This document shows, in pieces, positions 1 through 12,600 of a stretch of DNA of 64,000 nt. The notes beneath the pieces were generated by a model that was given only the letters and a program-made list of their open reading frames with translations, did no database searches and was not told the origin of the DNA. Source of the stretch: Heterotrichella gracilis (Eukaryota; Sar; Xanthophyceae; Tribonematales; Xanthonemataceae); assembly GCA_032358255.1 (NCBI GenBank), contig JAULBX010022187.1:221112-285111 (forward strand). Direction: 5' to 3'. The position numbers and the translations under genes were made by a program. Position 1 is the first letter of the stretch, and each line of letters starts with the position of its first letter.

Positions 1-309
1 GATAATCAGCTGCCCTGCCACATGCACAAGGGGGCTGACAAGGCTCTCTATGATAGGGCATACAACAGAACAGTTGCTGCTGCAAAGAGGACACTGTCAG
101 GGACACAGCCACTCCCTAAAAACTTGTGTCTCACTGGCAGATGGGAGGGCCGCATGGCTGTCACCTACAAAACCATTGGCAGGGTATGCCCCACACTTAA
201 AGTAGCTGTCCATAATCAAAACAGGTGCTGGCGCATGACATGCTGCAGCACCCTGGCCCTGTATCAGCATCCCTACAAAGCCATGTCATACACCTGGTAT
301 GGCCTCTGT

Positions 310-2315
310 TCACTCTTTCAGCTCACACCTGATAGCGAGCCTTACTTCCGGGAACTCGCCCAACAGGAGTCTACGAGCAACAATGGCAAGGAAAATGGAC
401 AGCTCGCGGAAAGGAATGAACTCATCATCTTCTCTGATGACAACCAGCAACCGATCCAATTCCCTGACGGTAAAACTGGTCGGGATAGGGTGTCTCCTTC
501 GGACAAAATTGTCCTCCCGCAATTTCCATGCCTTAATCCCAGCTCTGCACCACTGGCTGATTAGCACCTCCACATCCCGATCCTCTGCCTGCGCTCCTGA
601 TACTTCCTCCACCAAGGATTTGATCGCCCCAACGACCTGCTGCGTGTCGCGCAATGCCGTGTCTTGCCCGCCACAGCGTCTTGCTACAAGGTGATCCAAC
701 ATGAGATCCGCCACGAATTCAGCTGGCTCCTGGCCCCCCTGGCAAAGCGTGCGGTTCAAGTTGTACAGCAGCGCCTTGTCTGTCAGCTCCATGAGGTCTG
801 TCAGCACGAGCATGTGTGACATTGGCATTGGCATCCTGTCATACACTCCGAGCAACGTTGTCAAATGGCTGGTGGCACCCCGTTGTGGGCACCGGCGATG
901 CCATTGGCCTGAGGTTTGTCACTTCCTGAAGCCTTGTCTCTCATGGCCTGCAACACAACCAACCCAAGCATTTTTCAATTGTAACTCACCAATCTGTGGA
1001 TGAGTTTGGAACAGGTCGTTGGTCTAACTTGGGGGTAAAATGAGAAACGCTCGACTCGTGAAACACGGGTTGACACAGACAAATACCCTACACCTCAGAC
1101 CCTGGGCAGCACATTTAAATAATGCGAGTCGCCTTTTACCATCGCGACGACAAATCCTACTAAATCGTACATTCTTATAGCCCATGCCCAACGCAGTAAT
1201 GCACCCAGCGCCAGCATTGTGAAGGTGCATGTGGAAATGGCACAATGTGTAGGTCATTGGGCGCACACGGAGAGCGCCACCAACCACCGCCAGGCGTCTC
1301 TACGCCCCTCCCTACCCACCCTCCCCCGCCTCTTGCAAACCCTGCACCAAACCGAGCCCGCTCCCTGTGCATCCGACCCTAAACCCTACACTTTAAACCC
1401 TTATATATGCAAAAACAAATAAACACCTACGCAGCCTGTCCTTGAACAGGTGCCTTAGTGAAGGAAGAGGATTTAGCAGAGAGAAGGGCATTGTCCTTCT
1501 GCCCACTGCTTCCCCTACCATATTAGTTGGGGTCACTCCTTTATGGTGTGGGAGCACGAGGAGTGCAGGGTGGTAGGTTTAACCTACCCACCGTCTCGAT
1601 GTGTGCTGGTTGTTGCATGCACTTTGAAGCAACCTTAGTGCGCACTTGCCTGTGCTGTAAACCCTAAACAGACACCCCTGGTACGTACCGCGCGCGCCTC
1701 TTGCCCCAGCCCCGCCTGCACCCGCTGGCCCTGGGTGCAGTCATGTAAGTCAGCCTGCTGCTGCGCCAGGCCAGCCAGCGCCACCTCCAGATGGCCCCGC
1801 ACCACCCTCTCCTGCTCAGGTAGCTCATGCAGCGCCGCCTGCACATGGCCCCGCACCACCGCCTCCCGCTCAAGGTACTCAACGTTGGCACTTCCTGTGA
1901 GGTGCTTTGCAGGGACTGCCTGGTGCGCGACTGCCTGCCACAGGTGTGGGGCTGCCAAGTCTGACAGCTTTGCACCAGAAAGTACCAGCACATACTGCGG
2001 GCCTGCGTTGACGTCGCCTGCTGCAGTTTGTACTGTCTTATACAAGCGCTGCCCAGGCTTCAGCTGCTGTAGGAACTCGTCCCAATCATCATTGCGGACC
2101 TGGATGGTCTCTCCAGCTGTGTGCTCAACCAATTGAACGCTTCTGCTCTTAGGAGTTTTGGGGAAAGGCTGGTCCGTACTGTTCATCGACAGGGCTGTCA
2201 CAGCAATGCAGGGTCGTGAATAGCAATATAATCGCCGCTGGTACACAGCTTGTCTTAAACATGTTGAGCTCCCTGACAAGACACTTCCCTGTGCAGCAGT
2301 GGGAAGAGCTGTCAA
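310..2315 (-). pseudogene. Array unit 1: unrecognised family gene, probably broken
   Basis: I do not recognise this family. The N-terminal exon (about 1635-2315) carries the family's 'AGPQYVLVLS' and 'DDWDEFLQQLKPGQRLY' blocks, then a helix-rich tail with an internal repeat (RGHVQAAL and RGHLEVAL). The C-terminal exon (about 310-947) carries 'LVLTDLMELTDKAL', 'NRTLCQGGQEPAEF' and 'AEDRDVEVLISQW', predicted helical and soluble. A clean acceptor (TTGCAG) lies at 948-949. Reading from there, the frame hits TGA after about 28 residues, and the conserved C-terminal block is in another frame. Unit 2 has the same break while unit 3 is open, so units 1 and 2 probably share an ancestral deletion or use an extra splice. 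The N-terminal part lacks the acidic GGNGGSLSEA segment seen in units 2 and 3. Confidence 0.55.
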
Positions 2316-3456
2316 CTTGGTGCCTAGCCAGGAAGGTTGGTTAGTTAGTCACATGCATTCCAGGCCTCCATTCCTAGGAAGGTGCCAGTGACCTACAGCT
2401 AGCTGGCCAACAACCGCTTGTCAGTGCAAAGAAGCACATGTCCTTGAGAAAGAGCACGTATCAGGTTTCTGGCCCTGACTTGCAAGTTGGGGTTGAAAGA
2501 GGAAACGCTTACCGAGACAAACACAAGGGGTTGCCCCCGGATCTGTGCAGGCAACTGCCCACAGCCCACCACACCTCCACGAGTGCCGACAACTGAGCCA
2601 GCCATATGCCACAGATAGGAACCACCTCTGGCAGAAACCCTGACTCAGGGCCTGAGCCGCTGTGCTGACCGTTGTTGGCAGGCGATTACCTTGGTGGTTA
2701 TGTTGGCCAAGAGGGTCATTTGCTACACCTAGGCAAAAACTATAGTGAACTATTGACAAGGCTTGGCATGCAGGCAGCCAGGAGGTGTCTAACGAGTACT
2801 GGTGTGTATCCCGGGTCAGTTGTTGTATACTAGGAGTGTGTGTATGGCTACGATACGACGGCTGGTCATCGCATGTGGGCACAATGCATGCATGCATTCA
2901 TCCAGACTTTTTTGTTGGTTTAAACGGACCCTCGGGGAAAGCATTCAGAGGGAAGAGGAGAGAAACTTGAACAAGATGAGCTTTTGAAGCCAAGTTTGTG
3001 TCGTTGGTGCTTAATTAAGCGCAACCACCCAGCCAAGCCCCAGGGTGCACCACGTGGGTGGAACAACCTCTTAGGGTTTAGGGTTTAGGGCCTCGAGGTA
3101 ACGACCAAATGTTCTTTGTGCCACAGTCCACCCCATTGCAACCTTTCACATGGCCGTCTGGTGGCACAGTAACTGTAAACATGTTGCAGACTCTGCAATG
3201 CCGAGTACTGCCCCTTACTGTGCACTGCCAAGAATCCTATCCTCGCAATGGACCATCACATGGCAGGTCTGGACCAGCCCAGAAAACACCCTAGGTGTAG
3301 CAACCTATGGGCTGAATCCATCAAAAGGGTAAAATGCAATTCATAAAAGACCTCATGCCTCTTCAATATTTTCTGTCTGTCCAACAATGTCATATGCAGG
3401 GTTTTATGAATTTAAGCCAGATGGCAACAGGTGCTGACGCATGTCAGTGTGCATGC

Positions 3457-5370
3457 TCATGCTGCAGCACCCTTGCCCTGTATCAGCAACGCATAAATGT
3501 CCTCCCGCAATTTCCACGCCTCATCCCCAGCACCGCACCACTGGCTGATCAGCACCTCCACATCCCGATCCTCTGCCTGCGCTCCTGTTACCTCCTCCAT
3601 CAAGGTTTGGATTGCCCAACGAACTGTTGCGTGTCCCACAATGGCGTGTATTGCACGCCGCGGCGTATTGTTGTAGCGTAATCCACCATGAGATCCGTCA
3701 CGGATTCTGCTGGCTCTTGGCCGCCCTGGCGAAGAGTGCGGTTCACCTTGTACACCAATACCTTGTCTGTCAGCTCCATGAGGTCTGCCAGCGCGACCAT
3801 GTGGGACAGTGGCATCGGCATCCTGTCATACATGCTCAGAAGGTCTGTTTGACTTCACACGGCTGTTTGGCACCCCGTCGAGGGCCGGGGTGATGCCATG
3901 GGCTTGAGATTTGTCACTGCCTGAAGCCTTGTCCCTCGCAGCCTGCAGACAATCAACCCTGGCATTTATTCGATTACCGTACACAGGTCTATGGATGAGT
4001 ATGGAACAGGTTGTTGGGTCTGACTCAAGGAAAAACGCTCGATTTGTGAAGCACTAGTTGACACAAAAAATACCCAACACCTCAGACCCTGGGCAGCACA
4101 TGTCAAAAATGTGCGTCCCTCTTTTACCATCGAGATGGCAAATTTTACTACATTTTTTTAATTTTATACCCCATGCACAATAGCATCAATGCACCCAATG
4201 CCAGCCTCATCAATAGACATTTCACCCTCACGCCACCCCACTCACCTTCGTTGTCAAGTCCATCAACGGTGCGCCATCCATCGGCGGCTCAGCCTCGCTC
4301 AACGAGCCGCCATTGCCACCTAGGGTGCTGATGCCAGAGGTGGCGCTGTTCTGGTCATCGGGCGTGGCGCTGGCGCAGGGCTGCAGGGGGGAGGGGGGAG
4401 GCAGGCCAGGTGCACCCTGCAACAAGCGGTGGGTCACTGATGGAGATGTTTTTTCACGTGCATTTTAGCAGGACAGCCAGGCATGGACGTTCAAAAAATA
4501 TTTAAATATTCTGCAAGGGTTGGGTTGCAGCCACAGATACCTTAAGGAATAACTAATTACCGTATCGATTATAATTAGTTTTATTATACTATATTCAAAT
4601 TATACTATATTATATTAAACAAAATGGTTCAACAATTGAATTACCTGCAGCCGGATTGGGCCGCAGCCTCTGATGAGATACTTACCTGCATTTCAAAACC
4701 TGCACCTCAACCCTACTGCCCACTTGCAACTCACTGCCCTGTGGTATGACCCCTACCATATCCCCCTTCCGCGCACCGCTTGCGCCCCCTGCTCCAGCCC
4801 CTCCTGCAGCTGGTCCTGTGTCTCCTGGGTGCGGTCAGCCTGCTGCTGCACCCAGCTGGAGCAAGCCAGCGCCGCCTCCAGATGGCCCCGCACCACCCCA
4901 TGGTGCTCAGGTGGCCCACGCAGCGCAGCCTGCACATGGTCCCGCACCGTCCCCTCCCACTCATGCTCATCACTTCCAGTGGGGTGGGGTGCACCGGTAC
5001 CGCCAGCCTGGTGTGGGACTGTAGGGACTGCCTGCCACAGCTGTGGGGCTGCCAAGTCTGACAGCTGTGCACCACAAAATACCAGCACATACTGCGGGCC
5101 TGCGTCGCCTGCTGCAGTTGGTACTTTCTTATACAAGCGCTGTCCAGGCTTCAGCTGCTGTAGGAACTCGTTCCAGTCATCATCCAGGACCTGGATTGTC
5201 TCTCCAGTTTGCTCAAACACTGCAACAGTCCTGATCGTGGGGTGTTTGGGGAAGGGCTGATTCGTACTGATTACTGATCCGGCTGTCACAACAGTGCAGG
5301 GTCGTGAGGAGCAGTGGAGTTGCCGCTGGGGCACAGCTTGGATCCTGGACCTGACTGAGGTCCCAGACAA
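3457..5370 (-). pseudogene. Array unit 2: unrecognised family gene, probably broken
   Basis: This is a paralogue of the flanking units. The exon at about 4753-5370 encodes the 'DDDWNEFLQQLKPGQRLY' and 'AGDAGPQYVLVF' blocks plus the RDHVQAAL/RGHLEAAL tail. A second exon at 4246-4436 carries GGNGGSLSEAEPP and ends at a donor (AAG|GTGAGT). The C-terminal exon at about 3457-3890 has 'LADLMELTDKVL', 'NRTLRQGGQEPAES' and AEDRDVEVLISQW, but it ends early, so the last ~60 residues present in units 1 and 3 are missing. Between the acceptor and the conserved block the frame shifts, as in unit 1. The intron at 4486-4625 contains a strikingly AT-rich stretch. The function is unknown; I call it a probable pseudogene. 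Confidence 0.5.
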
Positions 5371-6582
5371 GAGACTTCCCTGTGCAGCAGTAGGAAACTC
5401 GTTGGCTAGCCACCAGGAAAGTGCCAGTGGCCTACAGCTAGCTAGTCACCAACCTAGTCAGTGCACAGAAACACAGGCCCTTGTGGAATAGTACAGAGCA
5501 GGTTGCTGGACTTGAAAGAGGAAACTCTCACCGAGAAAAGCAGGAGTGGCTGCCCCCGGAGACGTACATGTGCAGGCAACTGGGCACAACCCAACACACC
5601 CTGGGTGCCGACAACTGAGCCAGCCATATGCCACAGTTGGGAGCCACCGCTGACAGGAACCTGCCTCAAGGCACGAGACGCTGTGCTGACCGTTGTTGGC
5701 TGGAGGTTAAATTGGTGGTATGCTGGTGAGTGATACCTTTCTGCTGCCACCTTGAGGCCTAAAACTAAGGCTTAAATACAGGCAGCCAGGAAGTGTGGAA
5801 CGAGTACTAGTGTGAATTACGGGTCACTTGCTGTGTACATGGAATGTGTATATGGCTACGATATTGCTGGTACCAGTCCATGTGTCTGTCGGCACATGCA
5901 TGCATGCATATCACCAAAAACTTTTGTTGGTCGGATCCTCGGGGAAAGCAAGGACAGGGAAGAGCAGATAAACGTGAACAAGATAATTTTTTAAGCCAAA
6001 GTTGTGTCGTTGCTATGTAAAATTTCATAAAGCGCAACCAACACAGACCAACAAGGGGGGGTGGAACAACGTTTAGGGTTTAGGGTTTAGGGCCTCGAGG
6101 TAACGACCAATTGATGTTTTTTGTGCCATGATCCACCTCACTGCAACCTTTTACATGGCCGCCTGGTGGCACAGTGAATTTAAAATGTTGAAGACTCTGT
6201 TGAGTACTGCCCCCTGCCTTTCGTTGCCAAGAATCCTATTCTGGCAAAGGACCATCAACATTGCAAGTCTTGATCAGCCCAGAAAAACAAGCTATGAGCT
6301 TCACCCAATAAGTAGCATCCTGTGGGCTGAACCACTAAAGGGCTAGTATACACTTCATAAATGACCTCATGCTCTTCACTAACGTCTGTCTGTCAATGTC
6401 GACAATGTCATACGCAGCGAATTACAGGATAAAACTGAAGTGCTGACACATGATAGCGCGCATGCTCATGCTGCAGCACCCTTGCCCTGCATCAGCAGCC
6501 CTACCAAGCCGTGTCATACACCTAGTATGCCTTCCGTTCACCCTTTCAGCTCACACTACTCACACCTGCTAGTGAGCCTTAC

Positions 6583-8098
6583 TCACGGGAACTCGCCCAA
6601 CAGAAATTTGCGAGCAACAATGGCAAGGAAATTGGACAGCTCGCGGAAAAGAGTGTACTTGTCATCTTCTCTGATGACATCCAGCAGCCGCTCCAGTTCC
6701 TTGATGGTAAAAGTGGTCGGGATAGGGTATCGCTGTCTCACAAATATGATATCCCGCAACCGCCATGCCATGACCCCAGCATCGCACCACTGGCTGATCA
6801 GCACCTCCACATCCCGATCCTCTGCCTGCTCTCCTGACACCTCCTCCATCAAGGTTATGATTGCCCCAAAGACTTGTTGCGGGTCGCGGCGTGCTGCTGC
6901 CTCGTAATCCAAGACGAGATTCGCCACGTTGTCTGCTGGCTCGTGCCCCCCCTGGTAAAGAGTGCGGTTCAATTTGCACACCCGTGCCTTGTCTGTCAGA
7001 TCCATGAGGTCTGTCAGCACCAGCATGTATGGCACTGGCATCTTGAGGAGGCGGTCGATATTGAGGAACTCTTTAAAATGAGTCTTGGACTCGCGACCCG
7101 ATCCAGGGCTGTCACCTCCACTGCTATTGCTGTTGCCACTGTACCCCAATTTGTTGTTGCTGGGCTCGTTGGCATGGCTGTTCGGCAACCCGTTGAGGGC
7201 TCTGGTAATGCCATTGGCCGGAAATTCGTCACTTCCCGAAGCCTGGTTCAAGGCCGCCTGCAAACAACCACTTCAGACATTAATCAATCACACACATCTG
7301 TGAATGAGTATGAACAGGTTGTCGGGCCTGCCTTGGGGTTAAAAGGAGAAGCGCTCGATTTGTGAAGCACAGGTCAACACAAACGAAAACCCTACCACCT
7401 CACACCCTGGGCAGCACATGTCAAAAATGCTCGTCGCCCTTATACCATCGCGATAGCAAACCCAACTGTATTTTCCAGCCGTATACCCCTTGCCCCAAGC
7501 GCACCAATGCACCCAATGGCAGCCTTGCGCCTCATCTATAAACAACCCACCCTCACCCCACCCCACGCACCTTCGTAATCAATTCCATCCACAGTGCGCC
7601 ATTCATCAGTGAATCAGCCTCGCTCAATGAGCCGCCATTGCCGCCTCGCATGGTGATGCTTGGAGGGTCCACGCTGCCAGTGAATTGGTCTGCACAGCCA
7701 GCTTGGTGTGGGGCTGCCAAGTCTGGTAGCCCTGCATCAGAAAGTACCAGCACATACTGCGGGCCTGCATCGCCTGCTGCAGTTGGCACCCTTGCATACA
7801 AGTGCTGTCCCGGCTCCAGCTGCTGTACGAACTCGTCCCATTCATCATCCAGGACCTGGATCGTCTCTTCGGCTGTGTGCTTAAACACTTGAACGGTTTT
7901 GCTTTTGGGGTTTTCGGGAAAGGGCTGGCCCGTACGGTTTCCTGCCAGGGCTCTAACTGTACGGGACAGTCCTTTCCCAAAGACCCAAAGAGCAGAAGTG
8001 TTGAAGTGTTTGAGAACACAGCTGGAGGGTTGTGAGAAGGAATAAAATCGCCGCTGGTACACAGCTTGTCTTGACCTTACTGTACTCCCTGACAAGAG
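6583..8098 (-). CDS. Array unit 3: unrecognised soluble protein, best-preserved copy (5' end unresolved)
   Basis: I do not recognise the family. Two exons join in phase: 7571 to about 8098, and 6583-7257, with donor AAG|GTGCGT and acceptor TTTGCAG|GCGG. The first encodes a basic leader (QAVYQRRFYSFSQ), then 'DDEWDEFVQQLEPGQHLY', AGDAGPQYVLVLSD and GGNGGSLSEADS. The second encodes a Ser/Gly/Asn-rich linker, then helices with 'LVLTDLMDLTDKARV', AEDRDVEVLISQW and a final 'LAIVARKFLLGEFP' before TGA. No ATG begins the first exon. Its upstream edge is a conserved CAG found in all units, so an earlier start exon is probably missing from this model. The RFYSFS leader could be a mitochondrial presequence, but this is only an inference. 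A long inverted repeat sits inside the first exon. Confidence 0.55.
7872..8023. repeat. Imperfect inverted repeat inside unit 3 coding exon
   Basis: The left arm (about 7872-7940) and the right arm (about 7954-8023) are reverse complements with mismatches and small gaps over nearly 70 bases each, with a loop of about 13 bases. For example GCTGTGTGCTTAAACACTT pairs with AAGTGTTTGAGAACACAGC. Units 1 and 2 have only the equivalent of the left arm, so the right arm looks like an inverted duplication specific to unit 3. The minus-strand frame remains open through it. Confidence 0.75.
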
Positions 8099-8544
8099 AC
8101 TTCCCTGTGCAGCAGTGAGAAGAGCTTCACTAATTCACGAAGAGCAAACAGGCTGTCAACTTGGTGCCTAGGCAGCAAGGTGCCAGTGGCCTGAAGCTAG
8201 CTGGTCAACAACCGCATGTCATGATATCAGTTCACAGAAACACAGGTACTCGGGAAGATTGAGGACAGGGCGCTGGATCTGACTTGGGATAAAACGAGGG
8301 AAACGCTCACCGAGACAAGCAGAAGGGGTTGCCCCCTGGGAGGTGCAGGCAACTGGCCACAGCCCAACACATCCCGACAACTGAGCCAGCCATATGCCAC
8401 AGATAGGATCCCACCGCTGGCAGAAAGTGCTGAGCCGCTGTGCTGACCGTTGTTGACAAGAGGTTGTGTACGTAATAACCGGTTACCTTGGTGGTACGCT
8501 GGGCATGAGTGCCGTTGCTGCCACCTTGATGCCAAGTTTTCAAA

Positions 8545-9185
8545 ACTAAGCCTTGGAAAGCAGGCAGTTAGGTGTCAAACGAGTACTTGTGTATAGCCCG
8601 GTTCATTTGCTGTGTAGTAGGAGTGTGTATATGGTCACGTTGCTGCTACTGGTCATATGATGCCAGTTCATCCCACGTGGGCACAATGCATGCATGCATT
8701 CATCCGACCTTTTTGTTGGTGAACGAATCCTCGAAGAGAGCATTCAGAGGAAAGAGTAGAGAAAACGTGAACGTGATGAGCTTTTGAAGCCAACGTTGTG
8801 TCGTTAGTGCTTTATTAAGCGCCACCACCCAGTCCAGCAATGCATGTTGGGGGGCGGAACAGTTTTAGGGTTTAGGGTTTGGCGCCTCGAGATAGCAAAC
8901 AAATGATGCTGTCTATTTGTGCCATGATCCACCCCGTTGCATCTTTTTGAATGACCGGTGGCCCAGGTGGCAACTTATTGTAAGTTTGTTGGAGACTTAG
9001 CACTGCTGAGTGCTGCCCCTGCTGTGCATTGCCAAGAATCCTTTCGTAATGTGGACCATCAACACTAGGCAGCTCTGGACCAGCCCAGAAAAACAAGCTC
9101 GCTGTAGCAACATTTGGACTGAATCCATAGAAAAAAGGCAGTGTGCTCTTCCCTACGTCTGTCTGCCGACAATGTCTTGCCCACA
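8545..9185. other. Non-coding stub of a fourth array unit
   Basis: This matches the segments that separate units 1/2 and 2/3: the GCATGCATGCAT tract near 8690, the TTTAGGG doublet near 8867, and the 'gtgccatgatccacc' stretch near 8920. The similarity ends at about 9190, before any family coding exon would begin, so the array is truncated on this side. Confidence 0.65.
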
Positions 9186-9186
9186 C

Positions 9187-9682
9187 AAAAAGTATAAACC
9201 CTCGTCTCGTTCTATTTCCAAAACTGAGCGCAGTACACGTACGTGGTGGTCACGCGTGGTCAGGCTAGTACACATGGTTGCCTTCACAGGTACCACATTG
9301 CTCGAGGTACATAAATTGCATTGCATCCCTCGCTCTCTCCCCCTCCCCTACACCCACTGGCCCACAATGGCAACTATTGCAGCCTGCACGGGAAAATGCC
9401 AGGCACGCATGGGGTGGCCTTCACCCTGACAAACCCTAGCCTAGGCTGTAGTGCAGAGTGCACACAAACCCCCTTCCGCAACGTACTCAAACCCTCGCTT
9501 AGGGCTGCAGGCAGGCATTCCCAGCCAACCTCTCCATGCCTTGCCGTTCTTAGGGTACCAGCCCACTGCATTGTTAGCAGAAATACCCTCCTTTGGGGTC
9601 CTCGTGCAGCCTGCACCCTAGCCCATGGTGCACGCCACCAAAATCCATTTGCTATCCCAGACACATGGCAAAACCCTATACC
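9187..9682. other. Intergenic, 3' flank of the OSCA-like gene
   Basis: No gene is seen. It contains scattered CCCTAG/CCCTA motifs and repeats of a CTAGCCCATGGTGCACGCC-like phrase (near 9618 and 9683). The second of these overlaps the end of the OSCA-like coding sequence, so a piece of its terminal exon may be copied just beyond the stop codon. Confidence 0.4.
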
Positions 9683-12600
9683 CTAGCCCGTGGTGCACGC
9701 CGTGTAGCGCACTGCGCATGAGTTCTCCCACGCCTTGCCATACTCAGGGTACCAGCCCGCGGCCCCGTTGCGCAGCGCTGGCGGCAGGTAGATGGCGGGG
9801 TCAAGGAGGGCAGGGGGGGCGATGCGCGCGGACTCGAGGGGGGTGGCGCTGGCTGCGGCGGCAAAGCGGGCTTGGCAGTAGCTGCGGGAGGGGGTGTGTG
9901 TGTGGGGGGGGAGGGCGGTGGTGAGTGGGTGTAGGCTTGTGTGCAAATCGTGGCAAATGTGGTATACTCCAGCTGCCAGCCGCCACCCTCTGCTCAACTC
10001 CCGCGCACGGCACCCGCTTGCCCCCAACCCACACACCCCATCATCCCACACCCACATACACATAGCAGACCCCCCCAGCACTCCCCACCAGTACCCACTT
10101 GTTTAAACAGCACCACTCCCCACCCCCCACACACATTAGACCAGCAACCCACCCCCACCCCCCAGTGCTCACTTGTTGAACAGGACCACCCCCACACATT
10201 TGACCAGCACCCCCCCCCCGCCACACACACACCCACTCACTTGTTGAACAGCACCACCCCCGGCAGCACCCCCACCAGCAGCACCAGCGCCTGCAGGTAG
10301 GCCTCGTTCACTGTGAACACCATGGCGGAGAAGGCAAGGGCCAGGCCCAGCGCCACCAAGAACTGGCGGAAGAAGGAGTCGAAGGAGCGGCCGCCAGACT
10401 CAAAGGCGCGCTCATACACGTACCTGCGGGGTAAGGGGTGAGTTAGGGTTTTGGGTGGGTTTTGGGCAGGGTTTTGTAGAGATAGGGGGGTGCGGGCGAG
10501 TAGTGTGGAGGGCCTCGTTCACTGTGGAAACCAGGGAGGACCCATTGGGAACACTACAGGGGAGAGACAGGGCAAGGCCCCAGCGCAGGCACAGTACATA
10601 GACCAGTAGCACAACCCAAGACCCTACACTTCAAGCCCCAATCAGGGATAGGACAGGGCAAAGTCCCAGCGCAGGCACAGCATGTCAACAACCACGCCAC
10701 CCGGAGCAACCACAGTAGATGACAGCAAATGCCGCGCTTGGGGGCGGGGCAGTTTTAAATTGTGGCCCAGCATGGTCCAAATTTTGAAACTCCGCCACCC
10801 GTCACCCCACTCACAGTATGTGGTGCCTCAGCATGAGCCAGTGCGTGACGAAGTACACGAATGACACCGGCAGGATGAGGGGCGACACCACCGCGTACGC
10901 CAGCGGCATCAGGTACATGCCGAGCACCTCCGCCACCTCCTTGCCGTAGCGCATGCTGATGGCGCCCAGGGACATGATCTCCTGGCGGCTGGTGCGGGGG
11001 ACTGCGGGAGAATTGGCGGGGATTAACGATTGCAGAAGGCATGTGGACGCTACGCATGATTTGGTGTTAGGGTTTTGCTAGGTACAAGGTTTAGGGTTTA
11101 GGTTTAGGCCCAACAACATCTCTTTGCCGTATCGCGTGCTGATGGCGCCAAGGGACCTCATGGCGGCTGGTGCGAGGGACTGCGGGGAGGATCGTGGACT
11201 TATTACATGGCATGTAAACGCTCGGCAATCTTGGTGTGGAAGTTCAAGGGGCAAGTTAAGGGTTTGGAGGTATGTGCCCGGCGACTCCAGAACCTCCTTC
11301 CCGTGTCGCATGCTGATGGCGCTCAGGGACTTGATCTCATGGGGTATGAGGGAGTTTCTACCAATTTTTGCACCCCAACCCTCCTCCAGAATCCTAGGCA
11401 CTGAGACCTCGGGACCGACATTGATGACTCCTGAACGGCGACCTAACCACAATCTGCAATTTATTATTTTCCTTTTGAATCCCCTGGCACTCACCACAGC
11501 ATGTCCCCGGGACCGACTGCGCCGCCACGCAGATCGTCCCAAAGTGCGGGAACACCAGGCGCAGGAAGTTGTTAAAGAAGCCCTTGAACACAATCAGCTG
11601 GATGAAGAAGTTGGCGGACAGGGGCAGGGTGACGCCGATCAGGCGGTAGATCTCCTCGGGGCTGGTGATCACAACCTGCAGATAGGGTGTGATGATGATT
11701 AGGAGGGTGATTCAATGACATTACAGTTGAGGCAGGGTGACGCCGATCAGGCGGTAGATCTCCTCGGGGCTGGTGATCACAACCTGCAGATGAGGTGTGA
11801 TGATGATTAGGAGGGTGATTACAATGATGATTACAATTACAAGGTGGGGGGGCGCCGGTCAGGCGGTAGATCTCCTCCGGGCTGGTGATCACAACCTGCA
11901 GAAAGAATATATTTACAATCATTACGTTGCAATTCATGAGAGGATAGAATTACCAAGGTAAAAAAAAAAGGTAAAGCCCTACGCGAGACGCGTAATTTTG
12001 GGACGAACCCGAAAAGGCATCAGCCGCGAAGCTGTGCACCCTTTAGCTAAGCAACCCATCCAGAAAGTGACCCTACATCATTCCCAGGTGAGCAGTCAAG
12101 CGGGTACTAAACCGACTATACCTGAAGGGCCATTTAAATGGCCTTGGTGCTCGTGAACTCCTAAAGTTTCCAATTTGTATTACCGTCAACATGACAGGGT
12201 GACGATGATGAAGTTTGTGAATACAATTACAGTTACAGCTGCGACACGCTGGGATAATGCGAAACCAATGCAGAGTTCTGCTGGAATGCATGTACGCCGT
12301 CCACACTTACCGACAGCTGCGAGAATGCCGTCCCCCCCAGCATTGCCCCAATGAACACGTTGAAAATGGTCCAGTAGAAGAAGAGCGCACCGATGCGCCG
12401 GTCCAGCTTGGACAGGGAGGGGTACTTGGACTCGGCCTGCGGGTGCGGGGTGGGGGTGGGGGATTGGATATCTGAAGCGAGTGAATTGCACCTAGAAAAA
12501 CATTTCACATCTCCTGGTTTCACTGTATCCCTCAACAGCGTGTCGTAGACGAGTGGTGTAAATTGACAACTTATTACAATTAGCAAGGCAGCATGACAGC

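Larger units (their letters stand above)
1..9185. repeat. Tandem array of ~2.8-3.0 kb gene-bearing units
   Basis: The same block order recurs three times. A landmark consisting of a TTTAGGG doublet followed by GCCTCGAG lies near 3076, 6071 and 8867, giving spacings of about 3.0 and 2.8 kb. Around each landmark the same flanks return: a GCATGCATGCAT tract with a TTTTTGTTGG run upstream, then a stretch beginning near 'ccacccc.ttgcaacc', then the minus-strand C-terminal exon and N-terminal exon of one gene family. The copies are clearly diverged, so the array is old, not an assembly artefact. It breaks off at about 9190, and its left end lies beyond position 1. Confidence 0.9.

Noticed and set aside
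1-9185. Tandem array taken as a transposable element family
   Set aside because: No transposase, reverse transcriptase, terminal repeats or target-site duplications are visible; the units look like duplicated genes with flanks.
10041-10236. Long open frames on both strands made of Gly/Trp or Pro/Thr-rich peptide
   Set aside because: They arise from C-rich and CACC-type intron repeats; the true channel exons lie on either side and join in phase without them.
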